Below, in pieces: positions 1 to 9,140 of a DNA stretch of 64,000 nt. Position 1 is the first letter of the stretch. Each line of letters opens with the position of its first letter. This DNA comes from Actinomycetaceae bacterium MB13-C1-2 (GTDB lineage: Bacteria > Actinomycetota > Actinomycetes > Actinomycetales > Actinomycetaceae). A model generated the notes under the pieces. The model searched no databases. It saw only the letters and a program-made list of their open reading frames with translations, and was not told where the DNA came from. A program made the translations under genes and the position numbers. The DNA lies in the NCBI GenBank assembly GCA_035621235.1, contig CP141731.1, forward strand, positions 434,001 through 498,000, given 5' to 3'.

Positions 1-146
1 ACTCCCTCTTCCTTCAGTAACTCTCCACCGTGCTTGGCTTCTTCGACGCCCTTCTCAGAAAGTGGGACGTCAACCCAGCCGGTGAACAGGTTCTTCGCGT
101 TCCACTCGCTTTCGCCGTGGCGTAGTAATACCAGGGTATAGGTCAT
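1..146 (-). CDS. gpmA: Phosphoglycerate mutase, 2,3-bisphosphoglycerate-dependent (N-terminal fragment)
   Basis: Only the first 48 or so codons are in the window; the gene runs off the left edge. The reading starts [16 protein letters not shown] and continues with N-L-F-T-G-W-x-D. This is the histidine-phosphatase signature: RHGE carries the phospho-accepting His, and NLFTGW is typical of the cofactor-dependent mutase of glycolysis. The enzyme interconverts 3- and 2-phosphoglycerate in the cytoplasm. The ATG is at 144-146. The YdcF-type gene ends about 90 bases upstream on the same strand, so the two could share a transcript. Confidence 0.9.
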   Translation of the reverse strand, partial: MTYTLVLLRHGESEWNAKNLFTGWVDVPLSEKGVEEAKHGGELLKEEG

Positions 147-235
147 GTGCCATCCTTCGTCATTGGGGCCTTCGAAGTTGAAGTCTTAACAGATATGTTG
201 CCCCGAGCAGCGGTGCGGGCACAACTCAAACTCAC

Positions 236-1327
236 CTATCCGAAGATTCTTGAGTATGCGGTCACTAGGAACGGAATGAACGAAACGACTGCGAAGAAAA
301 TTGTGGCCTTCTTGTTCATTGCCAGCATGGCCGCAAACTCTCGCAGCTTGGCACTAGCCCAGAAGTACGAACGGGTCCCGGCTCCGATCGCATTTCCTCT
401 GATCCCGAGTCTGCTCATCAGGTTCGCAGCGCGAAACGCATGGAAGTTCGAGGTGACTACCGTCCACCGATCTGTGCGTCCGTTTTCTTCCAGAATGGAC
501 CGACTAAAGAGCAGATTCTGCTCAGTGTTGACCGACCTGTCCTCAACAAACAGTGTCGCGCCCTCGGGTAGTTCCCGGAGCAAAGGATGAGCGTCTTCGG
601 CATAGATCATCATTGCCGCAGCCTCACTGGTTGCCTCGTCAGATCCCTGACCGCCGGACATCACCAGTGCCGGATCATCCCAGCGACTCCAGGACTTCCG
701 AAAGCTCGCAACACCGAGATCAACACGCCTCGCCAGGAGTGGTGGTACTCGATCACCGATTAGACCTGACCCAAGGACCACGGTCGACTGGCCGGGTTTG
801 CCCCATCGCTTTGCCACAAAACCATAGACCGCTGAGTAGAGAATGTAGCTGATCAGCACGTACGAGAATAGCAAGATCGGTATCCCCAGCATGATCAGCA
901 GGAATGCCAAATCGGTCAGGCTTTGGAAAACTGAGAGAAGAACCAGCGCAAGATAGCCAAGAACCCCGAGCCCTAAAACCAGAGAAAGCGAATGAGCTAC
1001 TGACACACCCTCGCGTTTTAGCAGCACAATTCCCGCCCAAACGAGGAAAAACGCGACCCCCAAGACCATTAAGAATCCCAATACCAGCACGCCCAGGGTT
1101 ACATAGGTCATGTCCTCAAGCTTTAGTAGCTTCGCAATCCAATTCACCGCGTCGGCCAAAAGATACTGCAGAGCAAGGAGCACCCAGAACGTCGACAGCA
1201 ATGCGCACCGCATCCGTCTTGGATCGCGAATGATCATAACCACCGGGATGGCGACCAAGATCGCTAGCGGTAGCCATTGCATAAGGACCGCGACAAACTG
1301 GGGAAACCACTCGGTTACGGATTGCAC
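236..1327 (-). CDS. YdcF/SanA/ElyC-family (DUF218) membrane protein
   Basis: 363 residues. The first 170 are hydrophobic and form several membrane spans. From about residue 183 a soluble DUF218 domain follows, with VVLGSG, a V-M-S-G-G-Q-G segment, a V-E-D-R-S-x-N-T-x-Q-N motif near 262, and T-S-N-F-H-x-x-R. These are the usual marks of the SanA/ElyC/YdcF family. A final hydrophobic stretch closes the protein. Members have been linked to envelope integrity and wall precursor metabolism; the exact reaction is unknown. The start is a GTG at 1327 preceded by GGGGA. It lies upstream of the phosphoglycerate mutase gene on the same strand. Confidence 0.8.
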   Translation of the reverse strand: MQSVTEWFPQFVAVLMQWLPLAILVAIPVVMIIRDPRRMRCALLSTFWVLLALQYLLADAVNWIAKLLKLEDMTYVTLGVLVLGFLMVLGVAFFLVWAGIVLLKREGVSVAHSLSLVLGLGVLGYLALVLLSVFQSLTDLAFLLIMLGIPILLFSYVLISYILYSAVYGFVAKRWGKPGQSTVVLGSGLIGDRVPPLLARRVDLGVASFRKSWSRWDDPALVMSGGQGSDEATSEAAAMMIYAEDAHPLLRELPEGATLFVEDRSVNTEQNLLFSRSILEENGRTDRWTVVTSNFHAFRAANLMSRLGIRGNAIGAGTRSYFWASAKLREFAAMLAMNKKATIFFAVVSFIPFLVTAYSRIFG

Positions 1328-1500
1328 TCCCCAACCCTATCGACCATCTCCGACGTTGATGACAGTTGTGCCCTATTTTGGTCCGGCTTTGCCTCCAACC
1401 GCTCATCATCAAGGATGCGGAGATCCGCTCACGAGCAGACCTCGATCAGTTCGGGGATACCTGGCGCGTGAGCGCGTCAGCAACAGCAGTGCAGATTGAC

Positions 1501-2196
1501 TCAGGGGTTGAGCCAAGTCAGCTCTGCCAGAGCGCGATCAACCGGAGTGTCGCCACCGGCGATATCAATTGACTCCCGAACCAGCAGATCATTGCCCTCC
1601 AACAAAGCCACAACCACGCTGGCGACGTCCTCACGAGGAATGGGTAGCGGATTTTCGTCCGCTAGGACATCAAGACCCGCGGAGATCGTCCCCCGGCCCG
1701 GATCGTTAGTCAGCCTTGTGGGACGTACGATTGTCCAGTCCAGGGTCGACTCCATGAGTTCAAGGTCCGCATCTCGTTTCGCCCGCACATATTCGCGCCA
1801 GTTATCGGAGGCATCATCTTCAACCGGGAACTGCAGCCCATATGCGGAAATCTGTATGAACCGAGATACGCCCTCTTCCATGGCTGCCCTCTGCCCCAGC
1901 ACCGACGCACCGTAATCCACCGTACGTTTACGACGGGGTTCAGACCCCGGTCCAGCACCGGCCGCGAAAACAATGGCCGACGCGCCTTTGAAGACCCCTG
2001 CCAAATCGCTCGCGTTTAGCGCCTCAAGGTTGAAAATAACTGCTTCCGCGCCCAGTTCTTCGACGGTCGCTACCTGTCTTCCCTTCCGGATAACCGAGCG
2101 GACCGGAATTCCCTTAGCAACCAGCTGTCGGGTGAGGATCTGACCGATCTGACCGTGTCCACCCAGGATCACCACGGGCCCACGCATCTTAGCCAC
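1501..2196 (-). CDS. NAD(P)H-binding atypical short-chain dehydrogenase (SDR5/NmrA-like)
   Basis: 231 residues with an N-terminal Rossmann motif G-G-H-G-Q-I-G at about residues 12-18 and an A-A-G-A-G segment near 77. An S-A-Y-G replaces the classical YxxxK, as in the atypical NmrA-like group. Such proteins are NAD(P)H-dependent reductases, epimerases or redox sensors; the substrate cannot be told. The GTG start follows an AAGGAAAGGA ribosome site. The aldo/keto reductase gene ends 44 bases upstream on the same strand, so the two probably form a two-gene operon. Confidence 0.8.
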   Translation of the reverse strand: MAKMRGPVVILGGHGQIGQILTRQLVAKGIPVRSVIRKGRQVATVEELGAEAVIFNLEALNASDLAGVFKGASAIVFAAGAGPGSEPRRKRTVDYGASVLGQRAAMEEGVSRFIQISAYGLQFPVEDDASDNWREYVRAKRDADLELMESTLDWTIVRPTRLTNDPGRGTISAGLDVLADENPLPIPREDVASVVVALLEGNDLLVRESIDIAGGDTPVDRALAELTWLNP

Positions 2197-2240
2197 AGAG
2201 TCGTCCTTTCCTTGTTTCCCCTCGATGAGTCCTCGACAGG

Positions 2241-3188
2241 TTAGTCGTCATTGCCTAATCCCTCCGAGAGCTCGTCCAGACGGATCACGTCTTCCTCAGT
2301 AAGCGTCAAAGTCACTCCCTCAAGCACCGGCGGCACCTGCTCCGGCACACGAGCCGAAGCAAGAGGGGCGGTGATTGTCGGACGAGTTAGCAGCCAGGCT
2401 ATCGCAATCGATGACGGCTCCACATTATGTTCGGCCGCGATCTCTCTAACCACATTGATTACCTCGAACGCACGCGGGCTAGCCTGACGCTTCAAAGAAC
2501 TCTCCCGCGCCCCTGTAATGTCTTCCTGCGAGCGGTACTTGCCGGTCAGCAGACCCGATGCCAACGACCAGTATGGAATAACTCCAAGATCGAACTCTTT
2601 ACAAACGGCTTCAAGAGAGGACTCGAAAGACCTTCTCCAAACGAGGTTGTATGCCGGTTGTACAGCAACGGGGGCCTGAACACCCTGTCGCTGTGTCTCG
2701 GCTATCCAGTCTCTAATCTGTTGCGCCGTGAAGTTTGAGAGTCCAACCTCCCGAATCTTGCCCTCTTTCTGCAAACTAGAGAAGACCGCAACTGATTCCT
2801 CAAGGCTTACGTTGGGATCGAACTCGTGAGCGTAATAGAGATCGATGTACTCGGTCTGCAACCTCCGGAGCGAAGCCTCGACACAGGTACGAACGTTCTT
2901 CTCCGAAAGGCCGCGGTATCCCGGGAGCTTGGCGACCTTCGTCGCAAGCACAACCTCGTCCCGCTTCCGATTCTTGAGCCACGAACCGATGATCGTCTCT
3001 GATTCACCGCCCTTGTTGCCCTCTTGCCACGCAGAGTACACATCGGCCGTGTCTAGGAAATTTCCGCCCGCATCTGCATACTCGTCAAGTACCGCATGCG
3101 AGGCCGATTCATCGGCCGTCCAGCCGAACGGGTTACCTCCGAGGCAGAGAGGATAGACGTCCAAGCTTGATGCTCCAATAACCGTCAT
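2241..3188 (-). CDS. Aldo/keto reductase
   Basis: 315 residues from the ATG at 3188, which follows a GGTGGAAG ribosome site. An in-frame start 39 bases earlier has no such site. Family marks are the N-terminal L-G-G-N-P-F-G-W, D-T-A-D-V-Y carrying the catalytic Asp and Tyr, A-T-K-V for the Lys, and Y-Y-A-H for the His. The late V-G-L-S-N-F and the C-terminal phosphate-binding region are also present. It is a cytoplasmic NADPH-dependent carbonyl reductase of the bacterial tim/YhdN type. It is probably co-transcribed with the NmrA-like gene downstream and is divergent from the FAD/Fe-S dehydrogenase. Confidence 0.88.
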   Translation of the reverse strand: MTVIGASSLDVYPLCLGGNPFGWTADESASHAVLDEYADAGGNFLDTADVYSAWQEGNKGGESETIIGSWLKNRKRDEVVLATKVAKLPGYRGLSEKNVRTCVEASLRRLQTEYIDLYYAHEFDPNVSLEESVAVFSSLQKEGKIREVGLSNFTAQQIRDWIAETQRQGVQAPVAVQPAYNLVWRRSFESSLEAVCKEFDLGVIPYWSLASGLLTGKYRSQEDITGARESSLKRQASPRAFEVINVVREIAAEHNVEPSSIAIAWLLTRPTITAPLASARVPEQVPPVLEGVTLTLTEEDVIRLDELSEGLGNDD

Positions 3189-3332
3189 ACTTCCACCCTT
3201 CGTTTTGCCTGCGAACGACTGCCGCAAACTGCCAGATAGTCCAGTCTATCTGTGCTTCGCTGGACCTGGCCTATCATCTTTGCAAACCTGTGGTCGTCCT
3301 AGCAATCCACGGACGAAGCAGACATTCCCAAG

Positions 3333-6296
3333 GTGGACGCGAACACATTCACCCGGCCACAGTGTGAGAATAACGGGGTGGAAACAGGAGCGGAGAAGAC
3401 TCGGAGCACAGCGTTGCTGTCTTCCGATTCCGAGCTGTACCGTCAACTCTCCGACGTGGTCGAGGTGGATGATTCCAGTCGCAGACGCGCAGAGTACTCT
3501 TCGGACGCCTCGAACTATCGAGTCCCACCTCGGATGGTCGCGTTCCCGAGGAGTCAGGACGAGGTTATCGGCGCGCTCGAAGTCGCACGTGAACTCGCAG
3601 TCCCCATAACCTCGCGCGGAGCCGGAACCTCGGTCGCCGGAAACGCAGTCGGACCCGGTGTGATAATCGACTTCTCCCGTTACATGAACCGGGTGCTCGA
3701 CATCGATTCCAGTAGCGGCCTGGCTCGGCTAGAACCTGGAGTGATCCTCTCAGATCTTCAGAACGCTGCCGCCCCCGAAGGACTTTGGTTCGGCCCAGAC
3801 CCCAGCACCAAGAACCGAGCCACGCTCGGTGGAATGATTGGAAACAACGCCTGCGGCCCGCACGCGCTTAAGTACGGAAAGACCTCAGATAATGTGGTGA
3901 GGGCAGACGTAGTCGATGGCCTCGGACGCCGCTTCATGGCTGGGGCCGGCAAATCGCAACTGGACCTAATTCCCGGCCTGAGCCAGTTAGTCTCACAGAA
4001 TCTCGCCCTGTTTCGCACCGAGCTCGGCAGGTTCGGTCGGCAGGTCTCCGGTTACTCACTTGAACATCTCCTTCCCGAACGTGGAACCGACCTCGCAAAG
4101 ACCCTGGTTGGCACGGAGGGCACCTGCGTCACACTGCTTGAGGCAACCGTCAATCTGCACCCTATTCCCGGTGCTCGCATCCTGGTCGTCCTTGGATACT
4201 CGGACATGGTGGCGGCCGCTGAGGCGGTGACCGCACTCCTTCTTTTTAATCCCCTCGCCATTGAAGGCATGGATTCCAGGCTGGTCGAGGTGGTGCGCCG
4301 CCACAACGACTCCGTCCCTGACCTTCCTCGCGGAAGAGGTTGGTTGTTCTGCGAAGTTGGCCCATCTCCTGACGACGAAAATGCGGATGAGGGCGTACAG
4401 GTCCGCAGTGCACTACGCGCGGCCGACGAACTGGTCGCGGCCTCCGGTGCACTCGACCATCGCGTCGTTCAAAGCGCGGAACAAGCCGCGGCACTGTGGC
4501 GTATCCGGGCCGATGGAGTTGGCCTGGCCGGGCGGACCCCGGACGGGAACCAGGCCTGGCCGGGATGGGAAGATGCCGCAGTTCCACCCGAAAATCTCGG
4601 GCCGTACCTCCGTGACTTTGACGCGCTGATGGACCAGTACTCTCTCACCGGACTTCCCTACGGTCACTTCGGTGACGGCTGCATTCACGTCAGGATTGAC
4701 CTACCTCTGGAAGAGCAGGACGATGTTCCGAGGTTCCGCTCGTTCATGGAAGATGCCGCCCGCCTTGTCGGAAGTTACGGTGGTTCCCTCTCCGGTGAAC
4801 ACGGAGATGGTCGTGCTCGCGGAGCATTGCTTCCGCACATGTACTCGGACGAGGCGATTCGGGTCTTCGAACAGTTCAAAGGGCTCTTTGACCCCCAGAA
4901 CCTCCTCAACCCCGGTGTTCTGGTGGACCCGGAACCAATCACCAACTCGCTTCGTAGACCCGGCGCAAAACCGATCCGAGCAAAGGGGTTTTCGTTTACG
5001 GAGGACGGCGGTGACTTCACCAATGCCGTTCACCGTTGCGTCGGGGTAGGGAAGTGCCGCGCCGACAACTTCGGCATCGGCGACTTTATGTGTCCCTCGT
5101 ACCAGGCAACCAAGGACGAGAAGGACGTAACCCGCGGTCGTTCTCGCGTACTTCAAGACATGGCAAGGGGCGCGTTTGGACGGACGTGGGATGCCCCGGA
5201 GGTCGAACAAGCACTGGACCTGTGTTTGTCGTGCAAGGCGTGTGGCACCGACTGCCCCGCCGGTGTCGACATGTCAATGTACAAGTCCGAAGTGCTGTAT
5301 CAGAAGTACTCCGGACGCATACGCCCAATGAACCACTATGTTCTGGGACAGTTGCCTCGCTGGTCCTCATTGGTGACCGCCGTGCCTCCTATCGCCCAAG
5401 TTGCGAACTGGGCGATGGGCGTTTCTCCGATTCGCAAGGCGGTGTTCTGGGTATCAGGTCTAGATTCACGCAGACAGATGACGGGTTTCACCACGCAGAG
5501 ATTCAGTCGCTGGTTCCGCCGAAGGAAGACTTCAGCTGCGGTAGCCACCAAGCGCGACGTTATTCTCTGGGCCGACTCCTTTAGCGAATACCTTGATCCA
5601 ACGGCCGCACGCGACATGGTCGACCTATTGCAGGAGGCCGGATACCAGGTTCGTATTCCCTCGTCCGATGCCTGTTGCGGACTGACATGGATCTCGACCG
5701 GACAGTTGGATGGTGCGAAGAGACGACTCCTAAAGACGTTGGACGTCCTAGGGCCCGCCGCAGAGAAGGGGGTAGCGATTATCGGCGTCGAACCCTCGTG
5801 TACCGCAGTGTTGCGAAGTGATCTGGTAGAACTGCTGCCAGATGACCCTCGTTCCCATGCGGTTGCGTCCATGACCATGACGCTCGCTGAGTTGCTCACT
5901 GATCCTGAACTAGGCCCGGAACCCGAATGGTTTGATGACCATCGCCTTGACGGAACACAGATTATCGCTCAGCCTCACTGCCATCAGCATGCGGTCATGG
6001 GTTACGACAAGGACATGGCCCTATTGGAGGGACTGGGAGCCGAGGTTAAGGCGCTCGCTGGGTGCTGCGGTCTTGCCGGTAACTTCGGGATGGAAAAGGG
6101 ACACTACGAGATTTCGGTGGCCGTTGCCGAAAACCAACTGCTTCCGTCGTTAGGCAATGCGACAGCGGGTTCCATTTATCTGGCCGACGGTTACTCGTGC
6201 AGAACTCAGGCCGAGCAACTCGCCTCGGTAAAGGGAACCGCTCTGCCAAGCTTGTTGCTGCGGGCGGGTCGCATGGAAACCGACCTTATCCCGTAG
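3333..6296 (+). CDS. FAD-linked oxidase / Fe-S dehydrogenase fusion (YdiJ-like)
   Basis: 987 residues, close to the length of the YdiJ class. The N-terminal half is an FAD-binding type 4 domain with G-A-G-T-S-V-A-G-N and a G-H-F-G-D-G-C-I-H substrate-side motif. An FAD-oxidase C-terminal domain follows with S-G-E-H-G-D-G. Two Cys clusters after about residue 560 include C-L-S-C-K-A-C-G-T-D-C-P and should bind [4Fe-4S] centres. Two CCG-type segments close the protein, C-C-G-L-T-W and C-C-G-L-A-G-N-F-G. Relatives oxidise D-2-hydroxy acids such as D-lactate or D-2-hydroxyglutarate and pass electrons to the respiratory chain. An alternative GTG at 3378 is possible for the start. The gene is single and divergent from the aldo/keto reductase. 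Confidence 0.85.
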   Translation: MDANTFTRPQCENNGVETGAEKTRSTALLSSDSELYRQLSDVVEVDDSSRRRAEYSSDASNYRVPPRMVAFPRSQDEVIGALEVARELAVPITSRGAGTSVAGNAVGPGVIIDFSRYMNRVLDIDSSSGLARLEPGVILSDLQNAAAPEGLWFGPDPSTKNRATLGGMIGNNACGPHALKYGKTSDNVVRADVVDGLGRRFMAGAGKSQLDLIPGLSQLVSQNLALFRTELGRFGRQVSGYSLEHLLPERGTDLAKTLVGTEGTCVTLLEATVNLHPIPGARILVVLGYSDMVAAAEAVTALLLFNPLAIEGMDSRLVEVVRRHNDSVPDLPRGRGWLFCEVGPSPDDENADEGVQVRSALRAADELVAASGALDHRVVQSAEQAAALWRIRADGVGLAGRTPDGNQAWPGWEDAAVPPENLGPYLRDFDALMDQYSLTGLPYGHFGDGCIHVRIDLPLEEQDDVPRFRSFMEDAARLVGSYGGSLSGEHGDGRARGALLPHMYSDEAIRVFEQFKGLFDPQNLLNPGVLVDPEPITNSLRRPGAKPIRAKGFSFTEDGGDFTNAVHRCVGVGKCRADNFGIGDFMCPSYQATKDEKDVTRGRSRVLQDMARGAFGRTWDAPEVEQALDLCLSCKACGTDCPAGVDMSMYKSEVLYQKYSGRIRPMNHYVLGQLPRWSSLVTAVPPIAQVANWAMGVSPIRKAVFWVSGLDSRRQMTGFTTQRFSRWFRRRKTSAAVATKRDVILWADSFSEYLDPTAARDMVDLLQEAGYQVRIPSSDACCGLTWISTGQLDGAKRRLLKTLDVLGPAAEKGVAIIGVEPSCTAVLRSDLVELLPDDPRSHAVASMTMTLAELLTDPELGPEPEWFDDHRLDGTQIIAQPHCHQHAVMGYDKDMALLEGLGAEVKALAGCCGLAGNFGMEKGHYEISVAVAENQLLPSLGNATAGSIYLADGYSCRTQAEQLASVKGTALPSLLLRAGRMETDLIP

Positions 6297-6465
6297 CCCC
6301 ACCACGGTGAAGCGGCTGACTTTCAGAGAGAATTGAACGACTACTATCACGCCCGATGAATCTCTCGGTCTGAAGGGGAGGTGTATCAAGGGGACGCGTA
6401 TCAACCTAGCTTGATAGAACCGTTTCTCGAACCAAGCTGAGACTCTAGGTTTGACCGAATCTTCT

Positions 6466-6723
6466 TCAGGCGTCCAGGTCGGACTCGATCATCGCAGCCA
6501 GCACCTCGACTGCCTCTTCATTCTCCGATTCGATGACTACTTTGTCTCCGTGGTCAGCGCCCAGGGTCATAATCATCATTTGGGAAGTTGCGTCAACCGG
6601 GTCCCCACCCTCAACAGCTATTAGTATCTCTTCGTTATAGTCCGATGCCCTGTCCGCCACCAGGGAGGCGGGGCGTGCGTGGAGACCGACTCTAGAGCCA
6701 ACTTTGACGGTTTTCTGTGCCAT
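6466..6723 (-). CDS. ptsH: Phosphocarrier protein HPr
   Basis: 85 residues from the ATG at 6723. The phosphorylated histidine is His15 in G-L-H-A-R-P-A-S. A D-A-T-S-Q-M-M segment lies where Firmicutes have the regulatory Ser46. HPr carries phosphate from Enzyme I to the sugar-specific EIIA domains of the phosphotransferase system. It is divergent from ptsI across a gap of about 190 bases rather than sitting in the same operon. No sugar-specific EII gene is in the window. Confidence 0.95.
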   Translation of the reverse strand: MAQKTVKVGSRVGLHARPASLVADRASDYNEEILIAVEGGDPVDATSQMMIMTLGADHGDKVVIESENEEAVEVLAAMIESDLDA

Positions 6724-6909
6724 TGAGTTCTCTTTCGTCTTTTCGCGGAGCTTCGGCGGCATCACCCGTGTCGACTCCGCCGGGCTATCCTTTAAATCAT
6801 CATCTTACCGAGCAAGGAGGCTCCGATAGAGATCCGCTTATGTGGAACTCGCGACCCGTGACCCGGATCGATTACTCGGCTATTTCTTGCCTAGCGAAGG
6901 GAAAACACC

Positions 6910-8598
6910 GTGAGCCAGGATCCAACAAGCGCACCGTTTGTTATCGAGGGGACTCCAGTTGTAGAGGGATTCGCATACGCGCCGGCAGCATGGACCCGCA
7001 GGCCGCAACTTCCCCCTTCAACTGCTCCGGAAGTACCTGACGACCGGCGGGAGGCGGAGGCGGAGAGCTTCTCTAAGGCGGCCGAAGCCGTGGCAAACAG
7101 CCTGAAGAGTAGAGCCGAAAAAGCTAGCGGACCAGCCAAAGAAGTTCTCACAATGACGGCTGGTTTAGCCACTGACCGAGGTTGGGCTCGAATGATCAAA
7201 AAGTCGATCATGTCTGGGGTTCCCGCTATTCAATCAACGATGGCCGCTACGGACACCTTCATCGACATGTTCGAGAAAACCGGTGGTCTTATGGCTGAGC
7301 GCACAACGGATCTTCGTGACATCAGGGACAGGGTGATCGCCCGGCTGCAGGGACAGTCGGAACCGGGAGTTCCCGTGGCTGACTACCCGGTAGTGCTTCT
7401 AGCAGACGACCTCTCCCCGGCTGACACGGCGGGCTTGGATCCGGCGAACTACGTTGCAATTGTGACGGAGGGTGGGGGTCCAACTTCGCACACTTCAATC
7501 ATCGCGCGGCAGCTTTCGATCCCATGTATCGTGGCCGCGCGCCGACTTAGTGAGATCGCCGATGGGACTCCTGTTTTGGTAAACGCTTCCGAGGGAACGA
7601 TAACTACCGGAGTGGATGCAGACGAAGCGGCAAAACTGGTGGAGCAAGACCGGGAACGCTTGGAGCTAATTCGTGCCTGGCGGGGGCCGGCTCGGACTGC
7701 AGACGGAGTTCCTGTTCAACTCCTGGCCAATGTCCAGGACAGCGCGACCGCTCAGAAGGCCGCCGCGAGTCAGGGGGAAGGAATCGGCCTGTTCCGAACC
7801 GAGTTACTGTTCCTTGATACGGCCACTGAACCAACTGTTGAGGAGCAGACCACCGACTATGCCGCCGTGTTCGAGGCGTTTCCTGATTCAAAAGTTGTGG
7901 TTCGCACCCTCGATGCCGGTTCCGATAAGCCTGTCCCGTTCGCGACTCTCACCGAAGAGTTCAATCCCTCGCTCGGGGTCCGAGGCATACGGGTAACAGG
8001 GCACAATCCCGAGCTCATGTTCCATCAACTCGACGCAATAGCTGAGGCCAAGAAAACATCACCCGGCACTGCCGTCTGGGTAATGGCTCCGATGGTCTCA
8101 ACGCTCCCCGAAGCCGAGTGGTTTGCCGGGCTCTGTCGGGAGCGCGACCTGGTCCCTGGAGTCATGATTGAGGTTCCCGCGGCAGTGGTGCTCATTGATC
8201 AGTTCCTTGAGGTGGTCGATTTCGTTTCGATCGGTACCAACGACCTAACCCAGTACACGATGGCTGCAGATCGGATGTCTCCTCACCTCGCCGAGTACAC
8301 CGACCCCTGGCAACCGGCGGTTCTTGAGTTGATTCGGCAAACCGCCGAGGGCGGTAGGAGGGCGGGAAAGCCCGCTGGCGTGTGCGGTGAGGCTGCCGCC
8401 GACCCCATACTTGCCTGTGTGCTCATTGGTATGGGAATCACGAGTCTGTCGATGGCAACCAGCGCAATCTCCGCCGTCGGAGCCCAGCTTGACCAAGTAA
8501 CGATGAACCAGTGCCGTCAAGCCGCTGATGCGATACGCGGGTCACGGGACGCGAAAGATGCGAGAACCCGTGCCCGTAAGGCCCTGGACCTCGCATAG
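6910..8598 (+). CDS. ptsI: Phosphoenolpyruvate-protein phosphotransferase (Enzyme I)
   Basis: 562 residues from a GTG that follows GAAGGGAA. The protein has the phosphohistidine segment G-G-G-P-T-S-H-T-S near His194. The TIM-barrel PEP-binding half includes G-I-G-L-F-R-T-E, G-T-N-D-L-T-Q-Y and C-G-E-A-A-A-D-P. It transfers phosphate from PEP to HPr in the cytoplasm. Length and domain order are normal for Enzyme I. A hairpin about 240 bases downstream (8841-8876) may end the transcript. Confidence 0.95.
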   Translation: MSQDPTSAPFVIEGTPVVEGFAYAPAAWTRRPQLPPSTAPEVPDDRREAEAESFSKAAEAVANSLKSRAEKASGPAKEVLTMTAGLATDRGWARMIKKSIMSGVPAIQSTMAATDTFIDMFEKTGGLMAERTTDLRDIRDRVIARLQGQSEPGVPVADYPVVLLADDLSPADTAGLDPANYVAIVTEGGGPTSHTSIIARQLSIPCIVAARRLSEIADGTPVLVNASEGTITTGVDADEAAKLVEQDRERLELIRAWRGPARTADGVPVQLLANVQDSATAQKAAASQGEGIGLFRTELLFLDTATEPTVEEQTTDYAAVFEAFPDSKVVVRTLDAGSDKPVPFATLTEEFNPSLGVRGIRVTGHNPELMFHQLDAIAEAKKTSPGTAVWVMAPMVSTLPEAEWFAGLCRERDLVPGVMIEVPAAVVLIDQFLEVVDFVSIGTNDLTQYTMAADRMSPHLAEYTDPWQPAVLELIRQTAEGGRRAGKPAGVCGEAAADPILACVLIGMGITSLSMATSAISAVGAQLDQVTMNQCRQAADAIRGSRDAKDARTRARKALDLA

Positions 8599-8660
8599 CA
8601 AGAATCCACGCGAGAAAGGTCGCTGAGATCGGGTAGGCCGTTTGTCGTCCAGTTTCTCAG

Positions 8661-8796
8661 TACGTCTTGCTCCCGCTGATTTGACGACTCCAGTTCCGAG
8701 CCATTTTGGCCTGATCTCTCGCGATACGTTTTGCTCCCGCTGGTTTGACGACTCCAGTTCCGAGCCGTTTTGTCCTGATCTCTCGGTGCGTTTTGC
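8661..8796. repeat. Short tandem repeat, about 2.2 copies of a 62-64 bp unit
   Basis: Unit one is 8661-8724, unit two 8725-8786, and a ten-base third start follows at 8787-8796. The units share TTTGACGACTCCAGTTCCGA and CTGATCTCTC blocks and differ at a few bases. The region codes for nothing convincing; the long minus-strand frame across it simply translates the repeat twice. Together with the flanking sequence it fills the gene-free stretch 8599-9140. Confidence 0.75.
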
Positions 8797-8840
8797 ATAG
8801 CTGGCCGGAAATCTTGTACGAGGACAAAAACGCCAGAACT

Positions 8841-8876
8841 CGGGGTGTCAGCAACAGTCTGCTCACCGACACCCCG
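8841..8876 (+). terminator. Possible terminator downstream of ptsI
   Basis: Arms CGGGGTGTC (8841-8849) and GACACCCCG (8868-8876) pair perfectly over nine bases and are followed by GATTTT. The hairpin is about 240 bases past the ptsI stop, so it may end that transcript or an unseen RNA. Confidence 0.45.
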
Positions 8877-8972
8877 GATTTTGGTCATGGAGCCCTCGCT
8901 CCTTTGAGTCTGCGTCGGGTTGTTAGGAGTCCGTGAAGCCCTGAATCCGTAACCGGGACTATTCCCCAATCT

Positions 8973-9061
8973 ATGCGTATTCCACATGCGAGGATGGCTG
9001 GTCTCTGTAGCCGTGGTACTCATCAGCGTGATCATGCGTATTCCACATGCGCGGATGGCTG
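8973..9061. repeat. Pair of 28-bp direct repeats
   Basis: The 28 bases at 8973-9000 recur at 9034-9061 with one difference (GAGG versus GCGG). Both begin ATGCGTATTCCACATGCG, and that start holds an inverted pair (ATGCG...). The copies are 61 bases apart start to start, which is close to the period of the tandem repeat just upstream. Confidence 0.7.
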
Positions 9062-9140
9062 AGTAGTCCGGGCTGGGGCAACTTTGCACAGAAAATACCG
9101 GTCTGCGCGGTTACCGAGTGGGTGGATATGGGTAAACGGG

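Noticed and set aside
147-590. Open frame of 147 codons on the plus strand
   Set aside because: It lies opposite the conserved DUF218 end of the YdcF-type gene and has no family marks.
6402-6452. Interrupted inverted repeat AACCTAG...CTAGGTT between convergent genes
   Set aside because: The stem is short, has a large asymmetric inner loop and no T run; too weak to list as a terminator.
8517-9089. Open frame of 190 codons on the minus strand
   Set aside because: Its middle is a translation of the tandem repeat and its end is antisense to ptsI; no ribosome site.
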